Assembly: GCA_027624035.1 (NCBI GenBank)
Contig: JAQBUI010000003.1
Span: 1-64,000 of the forward strand
From: Pseudomonadota bacterium
Lineage (GTDB): Bacteria > Pseudomonadota > Gammaproteobacteria > Pseudomonadales > Azotimanducaceae
Direction of reading: 5' to 3'
Length of the DNA stretch: 64,000 nt
The number at the start of each line of letters is the position of its first letter. Within the stretch, counting starts at the first letter, position 1. The position numbers were made by a program, and so were the translations under genes. Below are positions 35,183 to 44,051 of the stretch, in pieces. The notes under the pieces were generated by a model. The model was not told the origin of the DNA. It saw only the letters and a list, made by a program, of their open reading frames with translations, and ran no database searches.

Positions 35183-36508
35183 GTGAACACCCAGGTCGAT
35201 GGCCAGGACGATACCGCTCGCGGCGTCGTTACCCGAACCAGCATGTTTCAATCACTCGCGATTCGCGATTTCAGGTTGCTGTGGCTGTCTAACCTGTGCG
35301 CCTCTTTTGCCATGCAGATGCAGATGATTGCCCGTGGCTGGCTGATTTACGACATGACCAATTCCGCCATGGCGCTGGCCTGGGTGATGCTGTCGTTCAT
35401 GCTGCCCTCGTTTGTGTTCTCTCTGGCCGGTGGGGTGATCGCCGATCGGATGCACAAGAAGCAGATCATGATCGTTTCACAGGTGCTCAATGCCATTGCC
35501 ACCGCCGTGCTGGCGTACGTCATTTTTATCGGTGAAGTCACGTTTTGGCATTTCATCTATATCGGGCTCTTCAATGGCACCGTGCTGTCTTTCAGCATGC
35601 CAGCCCGAAGCGCGGTGATTCCCGAAGTGGTCGGCCCGGGCAATCTGGTCAATGCCATGGCGCTGCAGAGCGCCACGTTCAACCTGTCGAGAATCCTTGG
35701 CCCGGTGCTGGCCGGTGGCCTGATTGCGGTCTTTGCGGCAGGTGATACGACCTCAACCCATGGCGTCGGGATCGTTTTCTTCATTATCGCCGGGCTGTAT
35801 CTGGTATCAGTAGGGGGCACACTGCTCCTGAATTATGTAGGCGCCCCCGTGGCGCGTGAAAAGACCACTCCGCTGGAGGATGTCAAGGAGGGTTTCCGGT
35901 ACATGAAGCGAGAACCCCTGATCGTCGGGCTGTTGATTATGGGCTTTGTCCCATTCACCTTTGGCTGGTCCGTGTCGTTCTTGTTACCGGCGTTCAATCA
36001 CGATGTGCTGGGGGGTGGGCCGGAAGACCTGGGCATTCTGATGACCGGGATAGGCGCGGGTGCACTGGGCGGGTCACTGATCCTGGCCCGCCTGGGGGAC
36101 TTCAATCAAAAGGGCAGGGTGATGTTCATTGCCGCCTATATCTGGGCTGCATCAGTGGCGCTGTTTGCGCTTTCTTTCAATATGCTGATGGCACTGGTGA
36201 TCGGTGCTGTCACCGGGCTGTTCTCATCGTTGCTGGGCTCACTCAACATGAGTGTTGTGCAGCTGGCGATCTCTTCAGAGATTCGTGGCCGGGTGATGAG
36301 CATCATGATGATGGCCCATGGTCTGATGCCCCTTGGCGTTCTGCCCGTCAGTGCCCTGGCTGAATTTGTGGGCATTGACGTTGCGCTGATGTTCAGCGCC
36401 GGTATGCTGGCGCTGTCGATGGTGCTGCTGGGGGTTTTCTTCCCGGACCTGAGGCGCATTGACCGTGGCCACGGTTCTGCGGCGCTGGTAGGCGACCGGC
36501 CCCGTTAG
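35183..36508 (+). CDS. major facilitator superfamily exporter (DHA3/EntS-like)
   Basis: A membrane protein of about 441 residues with twelve predicted helices. SLAIRDFRLLWLSN precedes helix 1, the loop 2-3 motif GGVIADRMHKKQI matches the MFS A-motif, and SMPARSAVIPEVV and the later helices resemble EntS/DHA3 drug or siderophore exporters. The substrate is unknown. The start is uncertain: GTG 35183 follows AAGG closely, GTG 35153 is further upstream, and ATG 35243 would still keep all helices. It is divergent from the selenoprotein gene and ends 4 bases before the yggX stop. Confidence 0.85.
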   Translation: MNTQVDGQDDTARGVVTRTSMFQSLAIRDFRLLWLSNLCASFAMQMQMIARGWLIYDMTNSAMALAWVMLSFMLPSFVFSLAGGVIADRMHKKQIMIVSQVLNAIATAVLAYVIFIGEVTFWHFIYIGLFNGTVLSFSMPARSAVIPEVVGPGNLVNAMALQSATFNLSRILGPVLAGGLIAVFAAGDTTSTHGVGIVFFIIAGLYLVSVGGTLLLNYVGAPVAREKTTPLEDVKEGFRYMKREPLIVGLLIMGFVPFTFGWSVSFLLPAFNHDVLGGGPEDLGILMTGIGAGALGGSLILARLGDFNQKGRVMFIAAYIWAASVALFALSFNMLMALVIGAVTGLFSSLLGSLNMSVVQLAISSEIRGRVMSIMMMAHGLMPLGVLPVSALAEFVGIDVALMFSAGMLALSMVLLGVFFPDLRRIDRGHGSAALVGDRPR

Positions 36509-36512
36509 CTGA

Positions 36513-36782
36513 TCATTCCGGTGCGATATAGCCCTCGGCCTGTTCAATGGCCTCACCCGCCAGAAACCGGTCTCGCTGGGCATTGAGCCAGGTTCTGGCT
36601 TGCTTGTCTCGGAGGTTGAGACGTTTTTCGTTGATCAGCATGGTCTGCTGTTCCTGCCAGTCAGCCCATGCCTGGGCCGAGACGGTCTGAAAGATCTCCT
36701 CGCCCCGTGTCCCGGGAAATGGCGGGGCTGGCAGGCCGGGCAGGTCCTGCTTCAGACGGCTGCAGTGAACGGTTCGTGACAT
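36513..36782 (-). CDS. yggX: Fe(II)-trafficking/oxidative damage protection protein
   Basis: An 89-residue cytoplasmic protein. MSRTVHCSRLKQDLPGL at the N-terminus, with the conserved Cys 7, and AWADWQEQQTMLINEKRLN are diagnostic of YggX. The family protects iron-sulphur proteins from oxidative damage and is involved in Fe(II) supply. It follows mutY in the same direction, the arrangement seen in enteric bacteria and other gammaproteobacteria, which makes sense because MutY carries a 4Fe-4S cluster. AAGGTG lies before ATG 36782. Confidence 0.97.
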   Translation of the reverse strand: MSRTVHCSRLKQDLPGLPAPPFPGTRGEEIFQTVSAQAWADWQEQQTMLINEKRLNLRDKQARTWLNAQRDRFLAGEAIEQAEGYIAPE

Positions 36783-36889
36783 GGCGCACCTTTGATATCG
36801 GAAATTCGGGAATATCGGGTCTTTGCTGTTTTGCTATTGTAACAGGCGCTGTTGCAGGTCGGTGGTGGCAAGAACTCCTGGAATTCCGC

Positions 36890-37933
36890 TCAGAGCAGTG
36901 AGTTCGAGTAGAGCGCCTCAAAAATACGCGTTACGGGCCGGGTGAAGCCGATTGGCGGTGGGCTCTGCGGCAACACCCAGCGTGCGCTGGCTTCCGCGAC
37001 CGTGGAGGCATTGGGGGTGTCGACCCGGACTTGCATCGGCGTAATATCAAGATGGTAGTGGGTAAAGGAGTGGCGGAAGGGCCGAAGGGCGATTTCCTCG
37101 ACCATGGTGAGTCCGTGGTCAGCTATGAAAGCGTTCTGATCATCGCACTCCGGGAAGCTCCAGAGACCACCCCACAGTCCTGTGGGCGGTCGCTGCAGCA
37201 GCAATACCTCACCTTCAGGGTTCTCGATGATCAACATTCTGGTGGTCTTGACGGGCTTTTCTTTTCTGGGCTTGCGGCCAGGATACTGTGCCGTTGTCTG
37301 GGTACGGCAGGCGAGACAGGTTTGCTGAACCGGGCAATCTCCACATTGGGGCTGGCGCATGCAGACCGTGGCACCAAGGTCCATGATGGCCTGGGTATAG
37401 TCAGCGACACGTTGGTGAGGTGTGGTCTGGTCCGCCAACTGCCAGAGCGCATCGGCCACGGTCCGCTCTCCCAGCCAGCCTTCGACGGCGAAGTGCCTGG
37501 CGAGTACCCGCTTGACGTTACCGTCCAGAATGACGCCGCGCTGGTCCCCGGCGATGGCGATGATCGCGCCCGCCGTGGACCGGCCAATACCCGGCAAGGC
37601 AAGCAGTCCATCAAGGGTCATCGGAAGCTGGCCGCCATGGTTTGTGACGATTTCCCGGGCCGACCTGTGCAGGTTCCTGGCGCGTGCGTAGTAGCCGAGG
37701 CCGGTCCAGTAGTGCAGCACGGTATCCTCATCGGCAGCTGCCAGCGCTTGTACCGTTGGCAGCCGGGCAACAAAGCGTTCAAAAAAGGGTATGACCGTAG
37801 TGACCTGGGTCTGCTGCAGCATGATTTCGGACACCCAGACCCGGTAGGCCGAGATGTCCTGTTGCCAGGGCAGGTCCTTGCGACCATGCACGTCGAACCA
37901 GCCGAGAACCCGGTCAGAAAACCGGTCATTCAC
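36890..37933 (-). CDS. mutY: A/G-specific adenine glycosylase
   Basis: A 347-residue DNA repair enzyme removing adenine opposite 8-oxoguanine. It shows WVSEIMLQQTQVTTV (catalytic Glu), LPGIGRSTAGAI (helix-hairpin-helix), VILDGNVKRVLAR (catalytic Asp), and a cluster motif CMRQPQCGDCPVQQTC. A C-terminal NUDIX-like domain (LLLQRPPTGLWGGLWSFPE) recognises 8-oxoG. The cluster spacing reads C-x5-C-x2-C-x5-C, one residue shorter in the first interval than the usual C-x6-C. It starts with GTG at 37933; the nearby ATG is out of frame. It forms a pair with yggX. Confidence 0.97.
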   Translation of the reverse strand: MNDRFSDRVLGWFDVHGRKDLPWQQDISAYRVWVSEIMLQQTQVTTVIPFFERFVARLPTVQALAAADEDTVLHYWTGLGYYARARNLHRSAREIVTNHGGQLPMTLDGLLALPGIGRSTAGAIIAIAGDQRGVILDGNVKRVLARHFAVEGWLGERTVADALWQLADQTTPHQRVADYTQAIMDLGATVCMRQPQCGDCPVQQTCLACRTQTTAQYPGRKPRKEKPVKTTRMLIIENPEGEVLLLQRPPTGLWGGLWSFPECDDQNAFIADHGLTMVEEIALRPFRHSFTHYHLDITPMQVRVDTPNASTVAEASARWVLPQSPPPIGFTRPVTRIFEALYSNSLL

Positions 37934-37981
37934 ACTCGCAGCCCCTGCGCACGGGTTGCCCGAAAGCGGTATACCGGTCCA

Positions 37982-38428
37982 TCAGGACGCCGAACTGCGA
38001 TGGTTCTGGTTGGCGCGGGCCAGGTTCTCCCGGGCATACTCGCACAGTACGTGGATGATCCCTCGTGTGACTTCCTTGTTGCCGGCCATGAGTTCGTACA
38101 ACGCCTCACCGTCGACCCGCAGCAGAGTGCAGTCTTCCACGGCCTCTGCCGATGCGGCGCGCCGTTCCGGGTCGAGGGCGGCAAGTTCGCCGAAGACATC
38201 CCGGTTCTTGTAAACCGCCAGTTCCCGTTCCTCGTTGAAAATCCGGACCCTGCCGTCAGCGACGATGAACATGGAGTTGCCAAGGTCGCCCTGGTTGATG
38301 ATCACTTCGCCAGCCTGGTAATCCACCGAGTCGACAATGGTAGCGAGGTCAACGAGTTCTGCTTCGGGAACAGATGAAAAGACATTGACGGATTTCAATA
38401 TCAACACCTTTTCAATGGTCAATAACAT
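37982..38428 (-). CDS. stand-alone cyclic nucleotide-binding domain protein
   Basis: A 148-residue protein consisting of one CRP-like beta-roll: VNVFSSVPEAELVDLA, GEVIINQGDLGNSMFIV, and the phosphate-binding cassette FGELAALDPERRAASAEA with the conserved Glu and Arg. There is no helix-turn-helix, so it is not a transcription factor. It lies 257 bases downstream of the HEAT-repeat carrier gene on the same strand. Carriers of that family sometimes carry such a domain fused at the C-terminus, so this may be its separate regulatory subunit. Ligand: cAMP or cGMP, inferred. Confidence 0.85.
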   Translation of the reverse strand: MLLTIEKVLILKSVNVFSSVPEAELVDLATIVDSVDYQAGEVIINQGDLGNSMFIVADGRVRIFNEERELAVYKNRDVFGELAALDPERRAASAEAVEDCTLLRVDGEALYELMAGNKEVTRGIIHVLCEYARENLARANQNHRSSAS

Positions 38429-38461
38429 AACGGCTTGCTACCCGTGAGAACTGGCTATTAC

Positions 38462-38540
38462 GGCGTCTCGGCACACCTTCGGATCTGGGAAACTTTCCAG
38501 CACGACTACGGCATGCCGGATACGGGCATGCTCACGGCTA
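38462..38540. repeat. dispersed stem-loop repeat, copy C
   Basis: In the opposite orientation to copy B, this element contains CTTTCCAGCACGACTACGGC and the stem GCATGCC (38511-38517), loop GGATACG, stem GGCATGC (38525-38531). It fills most of the gap between the cyclic-nucleotide-binding gene and the HEAT carrier gene. The stem bases differ from copies B and D but remain complementary. Confidence 0.8.
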
Positions 38541-38685
38541 TTATGGCGGTGATCGTAGGTGACCGCCAGGTTTCCGCAATAGCTGGGAAGGAGGCGTCCT
38601 CGAAACATCGCGAAACTGCAGCGTTTTCGCGATTTTCTGCGGGCGCCTGCGCCTTGCTCCCACGAAAGATCTATCAGAGCCTGCA

Positions 38686-41634
38686 TCAGGGCTGAGCGGG
38701 CAGTAACTCGCGCACCACCTCTCTGACGGCCGGGCTGGTATCGGCCAGCAGGGTGGAAAGCGCACGTCGCAGATCCGGAGGGGAAAGGCGTGACAGAGAC
38801 CAGGCTGACGTCTCCCGAATGATCGGTTCCTTGTCGGCAAGGCCCGCGCGGACGGTCTGCTCGTGCTCGTCAGCCTTTAGCTGGCCAATCAGAAACAACA
38901 AGCTGCTGCGCGTCCAGTACAGGGCGCCATCGAAGTGGGTTTCTATGATGTTGTCGAAGCGCGCCTTGGGGGACATGCGCTGGTGTGGAAACCGCGAGGC
39001 CAGCATCTCCAGACGTTCTGACACCGTCAGATCATCCAGCAGCGGCAGTACCACCTGTTTGATGTCGCCGGTGAGCAGGTTATCGAGTACTTCGAGTGCG
39101 AAGGTGCGCAGTTCCGCCACCTTGGAGTCGATGTGGGCACGAGTATCCAACATGACAATCGAGGGGAAGATAAACGAAATGAGCAGCAGCATGTTGTCCC
39201 TTCGAAGGTCCAGTTCGTTGCCAAGTGCCGAGCGCAAAAGGTTGTATCGGGGGTCCGGGTAAAGATCTTCGATGGCTGCCAGCAGAGAAGTGATCAGGTG
39301 GACTTCCTCATCGATCTTGTTGACGAACAGATAGTGATCGTCCGGGGCCGCCTGATAATGCAGCGAGGCCAGGCCAACGTAGATCTGGTGTCGTAGTTCT
39401 GGTTGTTCGATGTCGATATGTCGGAGCAGGATCTCTATGCCTGTGTCGCCACCAATCTGGTGAATGATGTCGATGATGTGCAGTTTGACCCGTCGTGTGG
39501 CAATCGGTGAGGTCAGCGCAGTATCGAGGTCAAACAGTGCCGTCTCCCCGAACTGACGCAGCGCGTTGCTGGCAAATACCTGCAGATGAGAATCGTACAG
39601 TTTGTCTACCAGCGTGCTGATCAACCGGTCGTCCCTGATTCGACCCGCAGCATAGACGCCAGCCTCGACCACATCCGGGTTCAGGTCATCCAGCAGTTCC
39701 ACCAGAAACCCTGAGAAATGCTGGCTGCCAATTTCAGCCAGCACCTGGGCGGCAAAGATTCGAGCAGAAGGCGCGTCCGCCCTGGTCATGCCCAGCAGGT
39801 AATTGTTGGCAATGTCGTTGCGCGGTTCGCGGCGGAGTATCCCAACCAGTGCGCCGCGACGTATATCCTCGTGGTAGGCGTCAAGGTAGGGTAGCAGCGT
39901 CTCAATGGAATCGTCTGGTCCGAGGCTCGCATAGGTGATCAAAGCCTGGCCATGAACACCCGGGTCCGTCTCAGCTTCAATTCGGTCCCGAACCCGTTCG
40001 GTCAGTGGCGTGATCTGCATGTCTGCGATCCGTTTCAGGACGTCCAGGCGTACGATTCTGTTCTGGTTGGCCATGACCAGCTTGAGCATTTCGGTGATCT
40101 CGGGATGCTCGATTTTCTCAAGCAGGTTCAGGCAGTAGAAGATTTCAGCAGGGTAAGGGGAGTCAATCCCCCGTTTGATGATGTCGAGGCTCGCGTTGTC
40201 CAGCTCGGACAAAGCGAGTTCCCCGACCTTACGCTTCTGAATGCTGACCATGAGGTTGGTCAGGTATTGGCGGCGGATCAGAAACGAGACCACTATCCAG
40301 GCGATCATCAGGCAGGACAGGACGATCAGAAAGCGTTCGGGCTCCCAGGCCAGTGTGTCAGACAGAATGTACAGACATACGCCGGCGATCGCGCCCGCTA
40401 CAGGGTCGACCACACCCTCAATAAGGGCGGTCCCCTGGGATCGCTGACGGTCCGACAGCACCTGGAACAGTATCGTCACGGTTGGTTTCCAGATGGACGA
40501 CTGGAGCACAAATCGTGCCCCATTGGTAATGACCATGACGCCGAAGATCAGTGCCGTCCCGGCGCTGGCGGCCTCCAGCACTGTCACGGCCGTGGCGCCC
40601 GCGAAGACCACCACGGGAAATGCGAGCAGGCCGAACATGATTCCGAACCGCCGGAGAATCGGTGCAAACAGCACGATCATGCTGAACATGGTCAGCAGGC
40701 CAGCCACCGCAAAGAATTTCGCGATGAATGCGGCGAGATCCTTGTCGTTCGGGAACTGTTGCATGGCGTAGTTGTAAAAGGCGACATCAAGGAAGAAATA
40801 GGCAAACATATACGCCGCGTAACACAACGTGATGAGCTGTACATAGTATTGCTTGAGCATCCCGAACATGCCCGTCTCGGCCCCCCCGGCATGATCGTTG
40901 GCATCGTGAGTGATGGTGACCTCGCTGCGAAAATGCGTCACCGTGAACTGCACGATCACCACCACGGCCCCGGTCGCGAGTATGGCGACCAGCAGCAGAT
41001 CCTCCACTGCCATAAAACGCAGCAGCAGGACGATCAGCAGCCCCCCCACCATTTCTGCCAGAAATTCGCCAGAGCGGGTGAGCCCGAACAACCGTTTGGT
41101 TTGCCGCACGTTCAGCAACCGGGTCAGCAGCCCGATGAACTGCAGGCTGAACAGCATATAGGCCACCTCGAAAAAAAGTGGCAGCGCGAACACCACAGCA
41201 CTGCTCTGGGTAAGGCCAAGCAGTAGCCGAAACAGGAACAGCCCCCCGAGGATCACGCCAAGAATGGCAAACAGATAGATCTGCAGGGACAATCGTCGGG
41301 TGAGGCGATCGATAATGAGGGTTAGCGGCATGCCGATAAACCCCAGGAGAATCGCAATGAGTGCGAGTTGCTCAGAGCCGAACTGGTCCAGAAACAGGGT
41401 CAGGGCGCAGACGCGGGTCATGCCAATGGCAATGCCTGACATGAACATGTTGGAAAAGAGCAGCAGGGTCACGGACTTTTCTTCAGGGCGGATGCCCGCC
41501 CTGGCCAGCCACTGTTCCGTTTTCGACAGGGTGACGTTCCCGTTCACCGCTACATCAGTCAAGAGGGTGTGCCCCGTGTATTTTTTGTTTGTACGCTGAG
41601 GCAGGCCGATGCCTCGGCCCAAATTATGCGTCAT
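38686..41634 (-). CDS. nucleotide-translocase-like (Npt1/Npt2/MFS) carrier with C-terminal HEAT repeats
   Basis: A protein of about 982 residues. The first 440 or so contain about twelve hydrophobic helices (for example LLLFSNMFMSGIAIGMTRV, LQIYLFAILGVILGGLFLF, MFGLLAFPVVVFAGATAV) resembling the ATP/ADP translocase-like branch of the MFS. From about residue 470 the rest is soluble and built of alpha-helical repeats (PEITEMLKLVMANQNRIVRL, DVVEAGVYAAGRIRDDRL, IIRETSAWSLSRLSPPDLRR) of HEAT type. The transported compound is unknown; canonical relatives move nucleotides. I choose ATG 41634, 91 bases from the divergent reductase gene; the frame stays open further upstream. It is probably linked to the downstream cyclic-nucleotide-binding gene. 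Confidence 0.72.
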   Translation of the reverse strand: MTHNLGRGIGLPQRTNKKYTGHTLLTDVAVNGNVTLSKTEQWLARAGIRPEEKSVTLLLFSNMFMSGIAIGMTRVCALTLFLDQFGSEQLALIAILLGFIGMPLTLIIDRLTRRLSLQIYLFAILGVILGGLFLFRLLLGLTQSSAVVFALPLFFEVAYMLFSLQFIGLLTRLLNVRQTKRLFGLTRSGEFLAEMVGGLLIVLLLRFMAVEDLLLVAILATGAVVVIVQFTVTHFRSEVTITHDANDHAGGAETGMFGMLKQYYVQLITLCYAAYMFAYFFLDVAFYNYAMQQFPNDKDLAAFIAKFFAVAGLLTMFSMIVLFAPILRRFGIMFGLLAFPVVVFAGATAVTVLEAASAGTALIFGVMVITNGARFVLQSSIWKPTVTILFQVLSDRQRSQGTALIEGVVDPVAGAIAGVCLYILSDTLAWEPERFLIVLSCLMIAWIVVSFLIRRQYLTNLMVSIQKRKVGELALSELDNASLDIIKRGIDSPYPAEIFYCLNLLEKIEHPEITEMLKLVMANQNRIVRLDVLKRIADMQITPLTERVRDRIEAETDPGVHGQALITYASLGPDDSIETLLPYLDAYHEDIRRGALVGILRREPRNDIANNYLLGMTRADAPSARIFAAQVLAEIGSQHFSGFLVELLDDLNPDVVEAGVYAAGRIRDDRLISTLVDKLYDSHLQVFASNALRQFGETALFDLDTALTSPIATRRVKLHIIDIIHQIGGDTGIEILLRHIDIEQPELRHQIYVGLASLHYQAAPDDHYLFVNKIDEEVHLITSLLAAIEDLYPDPRYNLLRSALGNELDLRRDNMLLLISFIFPSIVMLDTRAHIDSKVAELRTFALEVLDNLLTGDIKQVVLPLLDDLTVSERLEMLASRFPHQRMSPKARFDNIIETHFDGALYWTRSSLLFLIGQLKADEHEQTVRAGLADKEPIIRETSAWSLSRLSPPDLRRALSTLLADTSPAVREVVRELLPAQP

Positions 41635-41725
41635 TTCAACGCCCCCGGCGAAGTCTTTTCGCCACTGGTGCATGGCGGCGGTCGATTTGATAATCTCCCG
41701 CACTGTTGTTTGACTGGGGAACACC

Positions 41726-43111
41726 ATGGCCGGAATAGGCACGGAAGAAAATCCGCTGCGTGTAGCAATCATTGGTTCAGGGCCAGCGGGGTTCTACACG
41801 GTCAGCAATTTCATGAAGCAAAAGGACCTTGTGGTCCGGATGGACATGTACGACCGGCTACCGACGCCATTTGGTCTGGTGCGTGCCGGCGTTGCCCCCG
41901 ATCATCAAAAGGACAAGTCCGTCACAAGGGCCTATGACAAGAGTGCCCAGACCCCGGGCTTTCGATTCTTCGGTAACATCGAGTATGGCAAACATATCAG
42001 CCTCGAAGATCTGCAGCAGTACTACCATCAGGTCATCTTCACCACGGGCGCCCAGGTTGATCGCAACCTGGATATACCGGGTGAGGATCTCGCGGGCTCT
42101 CACTCGGCGACGGAGTTTGTCGCCTGGTACAACGGTCATCCTGACTTTGCCGATCTCGAGTTCGACCTTTCTGTAGACAGCGTTGCAATTGTTGGCATGG
42201 GGAACGTGGCCATGGATGTCGCCCGTATCCTCTCCAAGACGCCTGAAGAACTGGCAGATACGGATATTGCGGACTACGCGCTGGAAGCGCTGCGACACAG
42301 CAAGGTCCGAAACATCTATCTTCTGGGCCGCCGCGGCCCGGCCCAGGCCGCATTCACGCCGCCAGAAATCAAGGAGATGGGGGAACTTGCGGACTGTGAT
42401 GTCTGCGTGCTGCCTGATGAGGCTAAGCTGGATGCGGTCAGCCTGGCAGACATGGAGGCCAACCCGGACAAGAATGTCGAAAAGAATGTCGGTTACATCA
42501 CGGAATATGCTGCCCGGCCCCGCAGTAACAAAAAAAAGCTCCTGACCGTTCGCTTTCTGGTGTCACCGACTGAGCTTGTTGGCGCTGATGGCCGGGTGAA
42601 GGCCATACGCCTGGTGAAGAATGAGCCCTACCTGGATGATCGCGGTACGGTCCGTCCGCGTGCAACGGACGTCACCGAGGAGCTGCCAGTCGGGATTGTG
42701 TTTCGTTCCGTAGGGTATCGTGGGGTCGCGCTGCCGGGTATTCCATTTCATGAATCCTGGGGCACCATCGAGAATGATCGCGGTCGGGTGCAGAGCAGTG
42801 ATGGCGAACAGGTGACCGGGTTGTACACGGCGGGCTGGATCAAGCGTGGCCCAACGGGTGTTATCGGGACCAACAAGACCTGTGCTCAGGAAACCGTACA
42901 GTGCATGGTGGAGGATGCCGCCCAGGGTAAACTGTGGTCCCCGGGAAGTGACGACATTGAGTCCCTGCTTCGCAAGCGACAGCCGGACCTGATCTCCTAT
43001 GCGGACTGGCAGGAAATTGATCGGGTGGAGGTCACAAAAGGTGAGGCAGAGGGGCGCCCCCGGGTGAAGTTTACCCGTGTCAAGGACATGCTGGCGGTAT
43101 TGTCTCGTTAG
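41726..43111 (+). CDS. ferredoxin-NADP+ reductase, adrenodoxin-reductase (FprA) type
   Basis: A 461-residue flavoprotein. The FAD motif is VAIIGSGPAGFYTVSNF, the mid-protein FGLVRAGVAPDHQ matches adrenodoxin reductase, the NADP motif is VAIVGMGNVAMDVARIL with LLGRRGPAQAAFT, and the C-terminus has AGWIKRGPTGVIGTNK. It transfers electrons between NADPH and ferredoxin. GGGGA precedes ATG 41726. A DUF1801 gene is encoded on the opposite strand with adjacent stops. Confidence 0.95.
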   Translation: MAGIGTEENPLRVAIIGSGPAGFYTVSNFMKQKDLVVRMDMYDRLPTPFGLVRAGVAPDHQKDKSVTRAYDKSAQTPGFRFFGNIEYGKHISLEDLQQYYHQVIFTTGAQVDRNLDIPGEDLAGSHSATEFVAWYNGHPDFADLEFDLSVDSVAIVGMGNVAMDVARILSKTPEELADTDIADYALEALRHSKVRNIYLLGRRGPAQAAFTPPEIKEMGELADCDVCVLPDEAKLDAVSLADMEANPDKNVEKNVGYITEYAARPRSNKKKLLTVRFLVSPTELVGADGRVKAIRLVKNEPYLDDRGTVRPRATDVTEELPVGIVFRSVGYRGVALPGIPFHESWGTIENDRGRVQSSDGEQVTGLYTAGWIKRGPTGVIGTNKTCAQETVQCMVEDAAQGKLWSPGSDDIESLLRKRQPDLISYADWQEIDRVEVTKGEAEGRPRVKFTRVKDMLAVLSR

Positions 43112-43540
43112 TCATGGGCTGGCCGGTTCAGCCGAGGACGCTCGATTCAGCCAGGCGGCTTCAATCATCTGCTCGAGAACCAGAACATCAACATCGGCGA
43201 GCTTGTTGATATAGAGGCAGCCACCGTTGCCGACCCGATGCTTGCCCAGACGCTCCCGCAGGCCCGTGGCCCCCGGAAAGTCACCGAGGTAGAAGACAAG
43301 GGCCTGGGCTCTCGGTGCGAAGCCGATCTGACAAATCTCGGCCATCTTGCCGCTGGCCAGACGATATTGGTGTTGACCAAAGCCGATAATGCTGGGCCCC
43401 CACATTCTGGGTAGCTCGCCCGAACATTGCTCCATCAGCCGGGTGACTGCGATGCCATCTTCCCGGCGGCGCTTGTTTTTAACGTTCGCCAGAAACACCG
43501 CGACACTGGCATCGGTCGGCCGGGTCTTGTTGTCAGCCAT
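43112..43540 (-). CDS. DUF1801 (YdhG-like) domain protein
   Basis: A 142-residue protein with MWGPSIIGFGQHQYRLASG and LVFYLGDFPGATGLRERLGKH, which fit DUF1801/YdhG-like small alpha-beta proteins. Function unknown. ATG 43540 is chosen over an upstream TTG. The gene ends at the base after the reductase stop, tail to tail, and is followed by a VOC-family gene on the same strand. Confidence 0.8.
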   Translation of the reverse strand: MADNKTRPTDASVAVFLANVKNKRRREDGIAVTRLMEQCSGELPRMWGPSIIGFGQHQYRLASGKMAEICQIGFAPRAQALVFYLGDFPGATGLRERLGKHRVGNGGCLYINKLADVDVLVLEQMIEAAWLNRASSAEPASP

Positions 43541-43586
43541 TATTGTCAACCATTGTCGTCATCCACTGGTGCCAGACATGGCAATT

Positions 43587-43961
43587 CTAATAGGTTCGAA
43601 TTTCAATCAGGTGCTGGTTGGGATCGTTGAAATACAGGGTGGGCGCCCCACCCCGGGCGCCGACCTCAGAACCCGGTCCCGTATTGTCACCCACCTGGTG
43701 GAAGGAGGGCCCATAGTCGATGTTAGCCGCTCTTACACGCTCAAAAATGTGATCGAAATCTGTACGGGAAACCGCAAAGGCATAGTGCTCGAAACCTTCT
43801 GTACCCCATGACGCGAGTTGCAACTGGAACTCGGCATTGACCTTGATGATGGTGAACGGGCCGACGGTCCCGGCGTTGGAAAACCCCATGATGGTCGTGT
43901 AGAAATCGACACTCGCGTCGAGATCACGAACCTTCACTATGATGTGATCAATGGATGTCAT
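43587..43961 (-). CDS. VOC-superfamily (glyoxalase-like) protein
   Basis: A 124-residue single-domain vicinal oxygen chelate protein. IDHIIVKVRDLDASVDFY, FEHYAFAV and TLYFNDPNQHLIEIRTY provide the His and Glu positions of the metal site. Members include dioxygenases, glyoxalases and antibiotic resistance proteins; the specific role is unknown. ATG 43961 has GAGGT upstream. Confidence 0.88.
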   Translation of the reverse strand: MTSIDHIIVKVRDLDASVDFYTTIMGFSNAGTVGPFTIIKVNAEFQLQLASWGTEGFEHYAFAVSRTDFDHIFERVRAANIDYGPSFHQVGDNTGPGSEVGARGGAPTLYFNDPNQHLIEIRTY

Positions 43962-44051
43962 GTTTACCTCGCATGATAGCGAGTGAACCGATCGACCTGA
44001 ACCGGGTACGACAAACCCAGATCGTGATCGCACAACTGACAAGTCACACGC

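Noticed and set aside
38385-38398. TTGACGGATTTCAA, another FNR-like dyad
   Set aside because: It lies inside the cyclic-nucleotide-binding gene (about codons 10-15), its second half-site is poor, and no promoter-like -10 follows on a gene start.
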